Origin: Labrenzia sp. THAF82
Lineage (GTDB): Bacteria; Pseudomonadota; Alphaproteobacteria; Rhizobiales; Stappiaceae
Assembly: GCF_009363435.1 (NCBI RefSeq)
Contig: NZ_CP045354.1
Location: 562,001-626,000 of the forward strand
Direction of reading: 5' to 3'
DNA: 64,000 nucleotides
This document shows, in pieces, positions 8,580 to 17,804 of this stretch. Numbering within the stretch: the first letter of the stretch is position 1; the number at the start of each line of letters is the position of its first letter. The notes beneath the pieces are model-generated. The model made no database searches and was not told the origin of the DNA. It worked only from the letters and a program-made list of their open reading frames with translations. The translations under genes and the position numbers were made by a program.

Positions 8580-9555
8580 TCTGTCTCGATCCGCGTTGAA
8601 GCTGTGCCTCGACACGGGATAGCGACCATTTGGGATGCGGATGTTCTGAGTGGGCGTCGAGCCAGCTTGTGGAAGCCCATGACAAGGGGCTGCGCACCTC
8701 GCGCCTGATGACGGCGACCCCTTATGAAATCCTCACCTTCATTGGTCGTGGCACCTCCGCGCGCGATTATCAGCGTTTGAAAGCCGGGCTCGACCGGCTG
8801 CAATCCACCACTGTCTGCACATCAATCCGCCACCCGGTCAAAGGACGGCGTCACCGCTTTTCCTGGATCAATGAGTGGCGGGAGCAGATAAGTGAAACCG
8901 GGAGACCTAGCGGAATTGAACTGATCCTCCCGGACTGGCTCTATCGGGCGGTCCTCGACAATGCACTGATTCTGACCATCGACCGGGCCTATTTTTGATT
9001 GACCGGGGGGCTGGAACGCTGGTTATACCGGATCGTCCGCAAGCATGGCGGCAGCCAGCCGTCCGGATGGCTGTTTGAGCTCCGGCATCTTTATCGAAAG
9101 TCCGGGTCCCTCGCGCCGTTCAAACGGTTTGCCTTTGAGATAAGGGAGATGATCCGACGCCAACCGCTTCCCGGATACATCTTGTTTTTGGAGGCGGAAG
9201 CGAGCGGTCGAACACTGCTTTCCTTCGAGCCCTCCCGAGCCTGTGGACTACTGTGGAACCGTTCGTGCTATCGGGAACCCGAACTATCGTGCCATCAGGA
9301 ACCGGACTATCGTGCTATCGGGAACCCAAACAGGGCTTAAGTCACAGATCCGAAACACCTAATCGCGCCCTTAACTTAGAGTCTAACAAAGACTCTAACG
9401 TTTTTTTGGAAACTGGCACTAGGGACAACACGACCGACGGTGGGGCATTGCGCTCCAGAAGCGGCTCCCGAAAGGTCTGGAATTCCCGCTCCTCTGATGC
9501 CGACAGAGCTAACCCTAGCCAGTCGCCCAGCTCAGCTTTGGACGACGAGCAATGA
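8580..9555 (+). pseudogene. repA: Broken plasmid replication initiator RepA (RPA type)
   Basis: Remnant of an RPA-family plasmid replicase. Pieces in three frames align with one ancestral protein: ATIWDADVL near 8610-8645, then after a frameshift near 8650 WASSQLVEAHDKGLRTSRLM and TPYEILTFIGRGTSARDYQRL, then LPDWLYRAVLDNALILTIDRAYF interrupted by TGA at 8996-8998, continuing LTGGLERWLYRIVRKHGG. A further shift near 9290 leads into the tail (ALNLESNKDSN), whose stop overlaps the parA ATG at 9552. The N-terminus is missing. The order repA-parA with an ATGA overlap is the normal one for these plasmids, so a whole replication operon decayed here. Confidence 0.85.
9264..9327 (+). repeat. Three tandem 23-24-bp repeats inside the repA remnant
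   Basis: Units begin CGTGCTATCGGGAACC and occur at 9264, 9288 and 9311, with a degenerate unit before them. They could be replication iterons embedded in repA. The 24/23-bp spacing reveals a one-base indel that explains the frame change here. The core TGCTATCGG also appears, inverted, in the 10-bp arrays at 19075-19379. Confidence 0.5.
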
Positions 9556-9650
9556 TTGTCGCTTTCCTAAACCAGAAAGGGGGTGTTGGGAAAAAACCCT
9601 GGCTCTGAACCTTGCCGGTGCTTGGGGAAGAGACGGGAAACGGGTCGGAA
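9552..9650 (+). pseudogene. parA: 5' fragment of a plasmid ParA ATPase
   Basis: Starts MIVAFLNQKGGVGK, the deviant Walker A motif of ParA, and continues ALNLAGAWGRDGKRV in a shifted frame, showing a small deletion right after the P-loop (GGGAAAAAACCC). Homology is lost after about 9650. It overlaps the end of the repA remnant by ATGA. Confidence 0.8.
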
Positions 9651-9706
9651 AGGGTGCCAGGTGCTCGGTCCCGGTGAGGTCTTTCTTAAATGCTGCAAGA
9701 CCAGAC

Positions 9707-9775
9707 AGCCTCGACAGCCGATATTTTGGCCCCCTGCCGGTCAGAGCAATCACGGCACGACTGACGCCTCTTTAG
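9707..9775 (+). pseudogene. traF: C-terminal fragment of conjugal protein TraF
   Basis: About 22 codons read SLDSRYFGPLPVRAITARL, matching the SYDSRYFGPxPxxxIxGxA end of TraF, the S26-type peptidase of Ti-like transfer operons (compare the longer copy at 60129). It is fused to the parA fragment, another sign of illegitimate joining. The following 265 bp contain no recognisable gene. Confidence 0.6.
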
Positions 9776-10040
9776 GTCGAATGATGCGGTCGGTGCGGAA
9801 TTGAAGGTGCGCACTCTTAAGAAAGAGCAGCGGGCATAAGCGAAGGATTGGTCAGGGGAGAAGTGCTGCAGATGAGGGATGGCAAGATAAAAGGTGCACG
9901 CCGCAGGTCTCGCAAGTCATTGCAATGACTTTTGTTCCGGCGTGCCAGTCGGTCGGATCGCGTGCCGCCATCTGTTGTTTGATCAGGGAATTCAATGCTG
10001 TTTGCGGCACTGCGTCAAAGTTCGAAAATAGGAAGAGCCT

Positions 10041-10989
10041 ATGAAAGGTGGCAAGGAAGATGACATCCACGTGCGTCCCGGGCGTATTCGAAACACTCCT
10101 GCGCCACGTGTAAAAAGCTTCATCAACCAGGTCCTGTGGGCCGCCCAGAAATCCGGGTTCCCGTCAGGCAGAAAAGGCCATGGGACTTCCTTCAGTCGAT
10201 CAAACTTCGGGCAAGGCCGGACGCGTTACGCCCGTGACCGGCTGTTCAGCTCCACGAGGCGTGTTGTCGTCAAAGCCCGGATTGTGCGTCATCGAAGCAG
10301 TAGTCATCGGTCCGCCCCCTCAGCGCGCATATCGGCTAACTAAAACGGGACGGCGTGACCCGGGACGGAAATCGCGGCGTCCTCTTTGATACCACGTCGG
10401 ATCGGGTAGATGATCGCGCGTTTGCGGCCAGGTGCGAAGATGACCGGCATCACTTCCGCTTCATCGTGTCGCCAGAAGAGGCGGCCGACCTGGAAGATCT
10501 CAAAGCGTTTACCCGCGATCTTGCCGGCCAAATAGAAACTGATCTTGAAACCAAGCTCGACTGGATCGCGGTCGATCATTGGAACACAGACAATCCGCAT
10601 ATCCATCTCATTGTGCGCGGTGTCGATGAGACCGGTGCTGATCTGGTAATCTCGCGAGACTACATTAGCCAGGGACTGCGGTCACGCGGCGAGGAACTTG
10701 TGTCGCTCGAACTTGGTCCAAAATCTGAACAGGACATCCGCGGCAAACTCGAAAAAGACATCTCGGCGGAGCGGTGGACGAGCCTCGATCGTGAAATCCG
10801 CATTGCCACGGATGATGTCGGTGCCATCGATCTGCGCCCTGCAACGAGCGACAAGTCAGATCGCGCAATCCGCAGACTGATAATCGGCCGCTTGCGGTAT
10901 CTGGAAAAGCTGGGGCTGGCCACCAAGACCAGTTCCGGAGAATGGGTGATTGCTCTTGAAATGGAGAGCAGGCTGCGCGACTTGGGTAT
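10041..10989 (+). pseudogene. Broken relaxase with DUF3363-type architecture (RlxS-like)
   Basis: Remnant of a mobilisation relaxase. The first piece (10041-about 10315) gives RVKSFINQVLWAAQKSGFPSG and LFSSTRRVVVKARIVRH. After a one-base shift in a C-run near 10315 and a TAA at 10337-10339 (where Tyr is expected in HIG-LKRDGVTRDG), the second piece reads ADDRAFAARCEDDRHHFRFIVS-like sequence and the catalytic His-rich DHWNTDNPHIHLIVRG. The gene breaks at about 10989, where an IS630 fragment is joined. Nicking residues are still readable, but the frame is broken twice and the C-terminus is lost. Confidence 0.82.
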
Positions 10990-11118
10990 GCGCCTTGCGC
11001 TGCTCGTTGTTCAACTTCGACTGCCTGCCCGGTGCTGTACGGTCGATCAGACCAGCTGGACCTTCCGCGTTGAAACGCAAGACCCAATCCCGGATCACCT
11101 GAAGCGTCACGGGCGTCT
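10990..11118 (-). pseudogene. IS630-family transposase fragment (N-terminal HTH)
   Basis: Minus-strand reading VTLQVIRDWVLRFNAEGPAG then LIDRTAPGRQSKLNNEQRKA is the helix-turn-helix region of an IS630-type transposase. Both ends are cut: it abuts the relaxase remnant at 10989, and at the other side mixed sequence leads into a repC fragment. Confidence 0.7.
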
Positions 11119-11156
11119 ACATCATCACGCCCACGCCGTCGAGTGTCAGGGACAAT

Positions 11157-11308
11157 ATCTGGCGGCGGCCTGCCTCGTTGTTGTTGCCGAGAAGGCGTTG
11201 AGGGATCCGGAGCAGATTACATGCCCGGGTGGATACTTTCGCGCCATGATCGATAGGGCAGGCCCGGGCAAGGTCCGCCTCCACAAGTCGTTCCACGGGT
11301 TGGTGTAG
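11157..11308 (+). pseudogene. repC: 3' fragment of plasmid replicase RepC
   Basis: Reads LAAACLVVVAEKALRDPEQI then GGYFRAMIDRAGPGKVRLHK, clearly the C-terminal end of RepC; the fuller copy ending at 40635 has the corresponding AVVAEKALRDPEKISSPGGYF. Only about 50 codons remain and the reading runs to a stop at 11306-11308. It indicates a second, RepC-based replicon contributed to this mosaic. Confidence 0.78.
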
Positions 11309-11361
11309 TAGTACGGGTAGGAACTATGATTTTCCCAAGTGCTATTGCTGGCTGCTACACT

Positions 11362-11372
11362 TTGTGACACAA
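11362..11372. promoter_or_regulatory. Palindromic operator candidate of the ParDE-like pair
   Basis: TTGTGACACAA is a perfect 11-bp palindrome 24 bp before the antitoxin start. Antitoxins of this type usually bind such a site to repress their own operon; binding here is inferred. Confidence 0.4.
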
Positions 11373-11395
11373 TGCAATCAAACGAGATCTCAGGA

Positions 11396-11656
11396 ATGAT
11401 CATGACAAACGTTCGACTGAATGAGGACATCAAAAAGCGGCTCGACACTTTGAGCAAAGCAAGAGACAGGACACCTCATTATTTGATGAAACTCGCGATC
11501 GAGCGATTTTTGGATGAAGAGGAAGCGCTGGAGAAGGAACGCCGGCTCGTGTTGGACCGCTGGAAAAAGTACGAAATCACCGGTGAAGCGATTGGTCATG
11601 ATAAAGTTGCCGAGTGGGCGGCAAATCTTCGTACTAGCGGTACCAAGTTTGACTGA
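11396..11656 (+). CDS. Ribbon-helix-helix antitoxin (CopG/ParD-like)
   Basis: An 86-residue antitoxin beginning MIMTNVRLNEDIKKRLDTLS, a ribbon-helix-helix DNA-binding domain (strand TNVRLNEDI, helices KKRLDTLSKA and PHYLMKLAIERFL), followed by an acidic/basic helical tail that would wrap the toxin. ATG 11396 has CAGGA upstream; ATG 11402 is an alternative. Its stop overlaps the toxin start (TGATG), as expected for a coupled pair. Confidence 0.85.
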   Translation: MIMTNVRLNEDIKKRLDTLSKARDRTPHYLMKLAIERFLDEEEALEKERRLVLDRWKKYEITGEAIGHDKVAEWAANLRTSGTKFD

Positions 11657-11940
11657 TGGCAAATGTCCATTGGGTGCCCGATGCGCTGAAGGATCTGAAG
11701 CGACTCCATGCGTTTATCGAGCGGCACAGCCCAAGTGCAGCAGTTCGGGCAGTTGACACGCTAATTGAAGCCGCTGGTTCTCTCGACCGTTTCCTCGACA
11801 AAGGGCGTCCTTGGGATGTCGAAGATGAAATCCGTGAGTTGCCCGTCAGATTTGGTTCAAGCGGGTACATCGTTCGTTACCGCATTTCCGAGAAGCAAGT
11901 TATTATCCTTCGCGTGCGGCATGCACTTGAAGATCGATAG
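11656..11940 (+). CDS. ParE/RelE-family toxin
   Basis: A 94-residue toxin of the RelE/ParE fold: N-terminal WVPDALKDLKRLHAFIERHSP, central GRPWDVEDEIRELPV (the family's GR..ELR element) and C-terminal YIVRYRISEKQVIILRVRHALEDR with the conserved final Arg-His. The IRELPV...YRI...VRHA pattern favours a ParE-like over a RelE mRNase. With the adjacent antitoxin it forms an apparently intact type II addiction module amid decayed genes. It ends in TAG. The 240 bp downstream hold nothing recognisable. Confidence 0.87.
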   Translation: MANVHWVPDALKDLKRLHAFIERHSPSAAVRAVDTLIEAAGSLDRFLDKGRPWDVEDEIRELPVRFGSSGYIVRYRISEKQVIILRVRHALEDR

Positions 11941-12179
11941 GCACGGGGGCAATTCCGGTCGCATGGGTGGCGAGCACACCGGAAAGAAAGACAGCATCGC
12001 CACTGAATGCCTTTGTTTGACACATGTACTTTCAAGTCCACTCAGATTAGTCTTCTTCCTGCCGCTCTCTCCGCTTCCTGGTTGTTAACCCCAACTGGCG
12101 GACACATTTCGATGCTGTTTTGGAGAGGGCGGCAACAAACCAAATTTCCACCACCGTGCTCATTGCCATATGACGGGGC

Positions 12180-12625
12180 TTATTCAAGGATTCTTGCTGA
12201 TCGGCGACGGTTGCGGCTGGCCGCGTTGTAACAGCTTGAGGCCTGGGCAACGGAGCGATGCCGTGATTGCTGCATGGCGTCCTGAATGGGAATGCCTCGT
12301 TGAGCTGCCTCGGTCCGGAACCCGGAGCGCAAGCCGTGCACAGAGAAATCTTTTGGATCGAAGCCGGCCTCTCGATCCTTGCCTTAAGCACGGCGTTGAC
12401 CGATTGCGGCGAGAGCGCCCGGGCCTTCAAATTTCCCCATTGATCGATCGCGCGAAAAACAGAGCCTTCGGTGATGTCGGCAGCTTCTAGCCAGGTTTTG
12501 AGAGCGTCTACCGGCCGGCCGATGATGATCACATGATTGTCGTCACCTGAAGAATCTTCTGTCTTGGTGCGGCCGAGACGAATGGACGCGCAGGCCAAAA
12601 GGCCGCTTTCGGGGTCGCACCGCAA
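12180..12625 (-). pseudogene. Tyrosine recombinase (integrase) C-terminal remnant
   Basis: Two overlapping minus-strand frames give the catalytic domain of a phage-type integrase. The first is RLGRTKTEDSSGDDNHVIII then VDALKTWLEAADITEGSVFR; after a one-base shift near 12350 the second reads FSVHGLRSGFRTEAAQRGIP then QSRHRSVAQASSCYN, carrying HxxR, the second His and the nucleophile Tyr. The N-terminal core-binding domain is missing. Lying 4 kb from the tRNA-Arg(CCT) fragment, it may be the enzyme that once integrated the island. Confidence 0.78.
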
Positions 12626-12791
12626 GCAGCGCTCCGGCTTGTCGAAGAGCTCAATCTGAGGGAGTTGACTGGGCGAGGGCGGTTCAGGGTGTGGGGAATT
12701 TCTTTAGCCTTCGATTGTCCTGTTCCTGTACGTCTCTGAAAATGACCTTTTACCGTGAATCCGGACGTAAACCTTTAGCACGGAGATACTG

Positions 12792-12848
12792 ATGACCAAG
12801 CAAACAAGACGGCGGTTCACACCTGAGTACAAGGAGCAAGCGGTTGCG
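12792..12848 (+). pseudogene. IS3-family OrfA N-terminal fragment
   Basis: Starts MTKQTRRRFTPEYKEQAVAQL, the first helix of an IS3-type OrfA, and is cut after about 19 codons. Upstream non-coding sequence (about 12690-12790) is probably the matching IS end. It touches the end of the glucan synthase gene. Confidence 0.65.
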
Positions 12849-12886
12849 CAATTGGGCGCACGGGTTTTGAATTATGACGATTGGTA

Positions 12887-15046
12887 TTAGCCCGGCGGAA
12901 AACTAGTCCGAAAACTCGCGACCATCTCTGCCAACCAATCAGGCACGACTGGGTGGGCGGCATCCTGACTGACATTTTTATCCGAATTGGCGACTTTTTC
13001 TGAGGCCACAATACTTTTTAGCATGCTGACCCCTATCCTCCAATCATCCTGGCCATCGAACTTGCGCACCCGGTCCTTGGTAAACAGTTTGAGGATCAAA
13101 CGCCGCCGTAGCTGCGCGACGTCTTCAGCCTCCGCAGTGCACTCCGGGCTCGTTTCTTCCAAAGGCTCTGCCAGTTCCTCCGCCGCGGGCAAGACAAAGG
13201 ACAGCCCTGCGCGAAGGCTGCCACCTTCTCCTTCGAACACACGTTGAAGCAGTGCCGGCACTACGCCAACCTGTGCGACATCTACACCGATCCAGCCACC
13301 AGGCTCAGGTAGACAAGAGCAGCACGCATGTACCTCTACCTGTATACCGTTCAGCGATATGTCATGGCATTTGCCTACAACCTGCTCGCCTCCTTCTGTA
13401 CGCAAGACTACAGGCTCATTCAGTTCGAACCGAACTTCGCTGCGCAAACTCTGCGGCGTGATGGCTATTTTTGCCACCAGCAGCAGAACGACCATGTTGA
13501 CCGCCAACCAGAGGGCAACGACTGACATCAGGTGGCTGGAAGCGACGATCTGAAGGTTGAAGCTAGAGTTTATGACTAAGCCGGCAGTCATTAGGCCGCA
13601 AAGCATAAGGCAGATGGCAACTGTTGCTGTGTCTTGTATTTCGGTCCCTTCGCTACCTTTGGGGGTGACCTTGAACGCATGGCCGTGGGGTTTCAGCAGC
13701 GTGACAGCCACCACGGGCAGCAAGCGGAACGCTTGCAGAACGTTGAGCGCCATCCTTGCCAGCGGATGGTATTTTCCCGGCGCGAAATGCCGGACAGCGG
13801 CAATGGCTGCGACAACCGCAGGAAGCTGGAAAGACATTACCGTGTCCGTTGACGCATTGACCAGCGGCGGCATTCCCGTGAGCAGGAATATGACTGGCGT
13901 CACCATTGCAAAGGTGGCGCCAAATGACTGCGTAATCCAATGAAGCGGCAGGAAGAATAGGCGTTCATACCATTTCAACCCAGGACCGCCAAACGGACCT
14001 TCGCGAAGAAACATGATCTGGATGGCGCCGCGCGCCCACCGTGCTCGCTGAATGAAGAAGGCATTGATGTTCTCTGGGGCCAGGCCAAATGCCAGACGCT
14101 CATCCAGATAGCGCGTTATGTAGCCTTTCCGTTTGAGGGCGAGCGTCAGGAGCATGTCTTCGGTGATCGAGCTGCAGGGCAGCTTGTTGCCGATCTCCTC
14201 CAGTGCGCTGCGCCGAACGATGCCGTTGGACCCGCAGCAGAAGGCGCAATCATACCCGTCTCGCCCCGGCATAATCGTCTCGAAGAAAAACCGCTGATCA
14301 TCGGGCATAACCTTGCTCAAGTTCAGCGAAGCCTGCATCGGATCGGGATTGAAAAAGTTATGGGGAATCTGCACGATCCCGATTTTCGGGTCCTCGAAAA
14401 ATCCCATTGCCCGGTAGAGGAAATCGCGCTGCGGGATAAAATCCGCGTCAAGAACAAGGAAAAAAGGAGCGGAGGTGAGCGGAACCGCGGCATTGATATT
14501 GCCTGCCTTTGCGTGGGCATTGTCTGCACGTGTCAGATAGCCGACGCCCAGACGTTTACTCATGCGCTGCAGCCAGCCGCGCCGACCGTCATCTAGCACC
14601 CAGACATTGAGCTTTGCCTGCGGCCAGTCCAGCTCCATTGCACCAAAAATTGTCTTCTCCAACACTTCCGCGGGTTCGTTGTAGGTGGCGATGAAGATGT
14701 CTACCTCGGGCAAGTCTAACGGGGTAGTGCCGCGCAGCCGCGTTTCGTGCTTGTCCGCCTCCGGAGTGCGGTTGGTGCGGCGCAACATGTAGGCATAAAG
14801 CAACGCGGTGTCGAGCCAGACCAAGATCTCGATGATGAAGACGGTCCAGATAAACAGGCCGGTCACGCTGAAAATACCGACCGGCAGCACCGTTTCAACC
14901 AGCCGCCAGTTGAGGTAGCGCAGGATCACCACCGTCAAGCCCGCTACCACCAGCCGCTCTGCCCAAGCGTTATTCTGACATCTGTTGCCGAACAGCAGAA
15001 TTGCCGCGGTGATCAGCAGCAGGGGAACGAGGGATTCAGCCTGCAT
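12887..15046 (-). CDS. Membrane GT2 beta-glucan/cellulose synthase with PilZ-like domain
   Basis: Processive inverting glycosyltransferase polymerising UDP-glucose into an exported beta-glucan at the inner membrane. Motifs in order: N-terminal membrane helices, VDIFIATYNEP, VLDDGRR, LVLDADF (DxD), SITEDMLL (catalytic Asp) and QRARWARG (QxxRW), then several further membrane helices. About residues 550-600 carry RSEVR (RxxxR) and HDISLNG (DxSxxG), the c-di-GMP-binding signature of PilZ. ATG 15046 is preferred because an AGGAGG lies 9 nt upstream; the frame is open to 15085. Order adaptor-then-synthase resembles the mixed-linkage glucan bgsBA operon, but cellulose synthase BcsA is the other reading. 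Confidence 0.85.
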   Translation of the reverse strand: MQAESLVPLLLITAAILLFGNRCQNNAWAERLVVAGLTVVILRYLNWRLVETVLPVGIFSVTGLFIWTVFIIEILVWLDTALLYAYMLRRTNRTPEADKHETRLRGTTPLDLPEVDIFIATYNEPAEVLEKTIFGAMELDWPQAKLNVWVLDDGRRGWLQRMSKRLGVGYLTRADNAHAKAGNINAAVPLTSAPFFLVLDADFIPQRDFLYRAMGFFEDPKIGIVQIPHNFFNPDPMQASLNLSKVMPDDQRFFFETIMPGRDGYDCAFCCGSNGIVRRSALEEIGNKLPCSSITEDMLLTLALKRKGYITRYLDERLAFGLAPENINAFFIQRARWARGAIQIMFLREGPFGGPGLKWYERLFFLPLHWITQSFGATFAMVTPVIFLLTGMPPLVNASTDTVMSFQLPAVVAAIAAVRHFAPGKYHPLARMALNVLQAFRLLPVVAVTLLKPHGHAFKVTPKGSEGTEIQDTATVAICLMLCGLMTAGLVINSSFNLQIVASSHLMSVVALWLAVNMVVLLLVAKIAITPQSLRSEVRFELNEPVVLRTEGGEQVVGKCHDISLNGIQVEVHACCSCLPEPGGWIGVDVAQVGVVPALLQRVFEGEGGSLRAGLSFVLPAAEELAEPLEETSPECTAEAEDVAQLRRRLILKLFTKDRVRKFDGQDDWRIGVSMLKSIVASEKVANSDKNVSQDAAHPVVPDWLAEMVASFRTSFPPG

Positions 15047-16334
15047 CCGTCTGGCCCTCCTCATCGAGAGCGGGCGACGCGGCAAGCGAAGGTGATATAC
15101 CGCGAAGCAGGTCCTGAACCCAATGGCCGGCGACCGTCAGCTTGTTGCCCAATCTGCGGTCAAAGCGCACTTCGGCAGTGCGCCCGACATCGCAAAAATT
15201 TTGTGCTACTCCTGCTTTTGCAACATTTGCCGGGTCAAGGCGCAGCATGATATGCAAGCTGCCCTCTGTGAGGTTTTCCGGCTCAGCCGCGAGCAGCCCG
15301 GTAGCGCGCTTGGCGCCAGCGCCGCGCAACGCCTCGACAGCTGCGGGGAAGGTCTCATCCGAGCCGCGCAGCCGCACCTGCGCTGTGTCCCCGGGGCGGA
15401 TCGCATCAAACGCTGTTTCATGCACAAATACCTCGACGAACCTGCGGGAGCAATCGAGAAGCTGCAGGACTTCGTCTCCCGCTGCGATCATTGCGCCCTT
15501 GGCAGGGGTTGCGGACCAGACTACGGCGCCAGAGGGCAATTGCGGGGCAAACAAGTCAAGCCGTTCCACCTCCTCGCGCAAGGCCTCGGCTTCGTGAAGC
15601 AAACCGGTGCGCTGTGCGCTAACACGGGCCTTCCGGCCCTTGAGATCAGCCAGACGGATTGCAACCTCATCCCGGCGTTGCCGGGCATAGCTGCCATCCT
15701 CAGTTCCCAGTCCCGGCAAGATACCAACCTTGACCCCGGCCATGGTCCGCACCGTCTCTTCGACCGCTGCGGCCAGCCGGATCACCTCACCGTTCGCCTC
15801 GACCGCCAACGACGCCGCTGTCTCAGCCTTTGTCTGCGGCACCGACCCGCTAGCGTAAAGCCGCTCAAACCTTTGAGCATCTCGCGCCCGCCGGTCTTGG
15901 TGTTCGCGCGCTGCCGCCAGCTCCCCCCGCAAACCGCTCAGTTGCGTCTGCAGCACTTGCCGTGCAAGCGTTTGCACTTGTTCCATTCTTACCAGAAGTT
16001 GCTGATCCAACTGCGTAAGGGCGGCAATTTCAGTGCTGATGGAAACTTCCTCGCGAGCCAGGATGCCGATCCTAGCTTCCAGCCGCGCAAGCTCGGTCCG
16101 GCTGGAGCGCGATGCCTGAAGTTCTACAATCGCAGTGGCCGGCAGCACTGGCGTTGCGGGCGTGAGCGCGTCGGACATCAGAGCGCCGTCAAAGGGGCTT
16201 TTGATAGAAATGATGGGGGCGTTGACCACTGCAGATCGTGAAATATAACTCGTTGCGTGTGGTGCAAAAATCATGAACGCGGCACCAAGACAGGCAACGC
16301 CTGCTGCAATCCGCGCCGCTCGCCTCAGTTTCAT
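15036..16334 (-). CDS. HlyD-like membrane-fusion protein partnered with the glucan synthase
   Basis: Periplasmic adaptor of about 432 residues, anchored by one N-terminal membrane segment (AARIAAGVACLGAAFMIFA). It has a biotinyl-lipoyl-like half (ISIKSPFDGALMSDAL), a long coiled-coil region (about residues 85-260, rich in Leu/Glu/Arg heptads) and a second half-motif SGAVVWSATPAKGAMIAAGD. It overlaps the synthase gene by 11 bases, so the two form one operon. By analogy with BgsB and alginate/cellulose adaptors it probably guides the nascent polysaccharide through the periplasm. ATG 16334 (MKLRRAARI) fits better than the upstream 16364. Confidence 0.8.
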   Translation of the reverse strand: MKLRRAARIAAGVACLGAAFMIFAPHATSYISRSAVVNAPIISIKSPFDGALMSDALTPATPVLPATAIVELQASRSSRTELARLEARIGILAREEVSISTEIAALTQLDQQLLVRMEQVQTLARQVLQTQLSGLRGELAAAREHQDRRARDAQRFERLYASGSVPQTKAETAASLAVEANGEVIRLAAAVEETVRTMAGVKVGILPGLGTEDGSYARQRRDEVAIRLADLKGRKARVSAQRTGLLHEAEALREEVERLDLFAPQLPSGAVVWSATPAKGAMIAAGDEVLQLLDCSRRFVEVFVHETAFDAIRPGDTAQVRLRGSDETFPAAVEALRGAGAKRATGLLAAEPENLTEGSLHIMLRLDPANVAKAGVAQNFCDVGRTAEVRFDRRLGNKLTVAGHWVQDLLRGISPSLAASPALDEEGQTDAG

Positions 16335-16778
16335 GGTTGGATCCGGGCCTGAAAATAAATTCAATGGATTATCGAAATGCTGCGTTGATTGTTGACCACT
16401 AGGTGGCGGTTGCCAACTTCATTTTAGTAAAAATTCTGCCAACCTAACCAAATCCAGACAGCATTGGATGTCTACGCTTGTAGCGTAGAGAGGCTGAATT
16501 TCTATTTTAATAAGTTTCACCACCACAGTAGTTGGCAAACATCCTTTCTTGCGGACATCGACAGCATGAAACTGCCAAAGCAGTCTTGGAATACTAACGC
16601 AGCGAACGGGCAAAAATTAGCGTGTTTTTTTTGAGCTTCTTATGACCATTATCTATGCATGTTCGGTGCGCTTGGGCCTGTGACGCGCGACACTCCGAAA
16701 GCCTGTCCGTTTTGGGGTAGGTTGGATCTTGCACGTTTCGGCCGATGAACAAACCGGACGGATCTTGGCATTTCTCTA
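16335..16778. other. Upstream region of the glucan operon, no gene seen
   Basis: About 440 bp of lower-GC sequence that should hold the promoter of the adaptor/synthase operon. I see no convincing open frame, tRNA or strong terminator; the right edge is the inverted repeat of an IS5 element. Confidence 0.5.
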
Positions 16779-17575
16779 GGCCGTGTGGACGGATTTGATC
16801 AAGATGAAGGTCGCGGCGATTGCGACGATGGAGCGGAAGTTTCTGGCGGTTTTCTCGCAACGCAGGGCGACGCGTTTAAAGCGTTTGAGCTTCCCCATCA
16901 TTTGTTCGATGCGTGCGCGGCCCCGGTAGAGCGCTTTGGCGAAGTGCCTCGGAATGTCGCGCCGGTTTGATTTGTATGGAATGACCGGGACAGCCCCGGC
17001 CTTTCGCGTAACTTCGCGATTGGCGTTGCTGCCATAGCCCTTGTCGGCAACGATGGCCCGATGTTTGATGTCGAGGCCGGTTTCCACGAGTTCCGTAAAC
17101 TGCTAGCTGTCAGAGGCTTCGCCACCGGTCAGCTCAAAGCCAAGCGGCAGGCCGTTCCGATCCGTTTTCAGATGGATTTTGGTGCCGAACCCGCCGCGCG
17201 AACGCCCGAGCGCTTGACCTTCCTGCCCCCTTTGGCGCCTGCCGCAGAAACATGGGCGCGAATGACGGTGCTGTCGAACATGGCGATCAGATGCGCGCCT
17301 TCATCAAGCCCGGCCAGAATGGAAAAATAGTCCTCGAACATACCTGCCTTGCCAAGGCGGTCGAAGCGTTTCCAGACGCTGTTCCAGTTGCCGAACCGCT
17401 CGGGCAAAGCGCGCCAGGAGATGTTGTGAAGCGTAAAATAGTGCAGCGCCTCCAAAAACAGTCGGTCATTCTTTGCCTGCGCGCCAACCCGTGGCAAGCA
17501 AGCCTGGAAAACCTCCAGTGCCAGTTCGAAATCCCGGTCTGTCATCTTGGTACACATCGCCGACCTCCAAATCAC
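16776..17575 (-). pseudogene. IS5-family transposase, two frames, with an in-frame TAG
   Basis: First frame (from 17575) encodes DRLFLEALHYFTLHNISWRA and FDSTVIRAHVSAAGAKGG (first DDE Asp). The sequence then shifts frame near the G-run after AKGG, typical of programmed frameshifting in this IS group, and continues FGTKIHLKTDRNGLPLGFEL, IVADKGYGSNANRE and YRGRARIEQMMGKLKRFKR (the catalytic Glu region). A TAG at 17104-17106 (minus strand) interrupts the second frame between GEASDS and QFTELV, so the enzyme is probably inactive unless the codon is read through. Confidence 0.8.
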
Positions 17576-17653
17576 GTCGGCAACCTATGAATCACTTTAA
17601 AATCAAATTCAGAATCCCAAAACCGATACCTGAGTCAATCCGTCCACACGGCC
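16779..17653 (-). mobile_element. IS5-family element (IS427-like), about 875 bp
   Basis: Bounded by 17-bp inverted repeats: GGCCGTGTGGACGGATT at 16779 and its complement ending at 17653. Size and two-frame transposase organisation fit the IS427 group. No clear target duplication is visible. It separates the glucan operon from an IS630 fragment. Confidence 0.8.
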
Positions 17654-17665
17654 AGGGCCAAAGCT

Positions 17666-17773
17666 GAGCGAACAATACCCGCGCTTTGGGACGTAGTCGG
17701 TGATTTGATGGATGTCTTCAAGCCAGACGAATGCGCAAACTACTTCAAAGCCGCCGGATATGAACCGGATTAA
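17666..17773 (+). pseudogene. IS630-family transposase C-terminal fragment
   Basis: Thirty-five codons reading ERTIPALWDVVGDLMDVFKP then DECANYFKAAGYEPD and a stop, the conserved end of IS630-type transposases. The IS5 element is inserted immediately upstream. It may have belonged to the same element as the N-terminal piece at 10990-11118, though on the other strand. Confidence 0.75.
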
Positions 17774-17804
17774 TCTGGATGTGCTCTAGACTGAAGCCCT
17801 TTGA

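Noticed and set aside
15123-16241. 372-codon plus-strand frame opposite the HlyD-like gene
   Set aside because: High-GC antisense frame; the minus-strand protein has the membrane anchor and lipoyl-like motifs.
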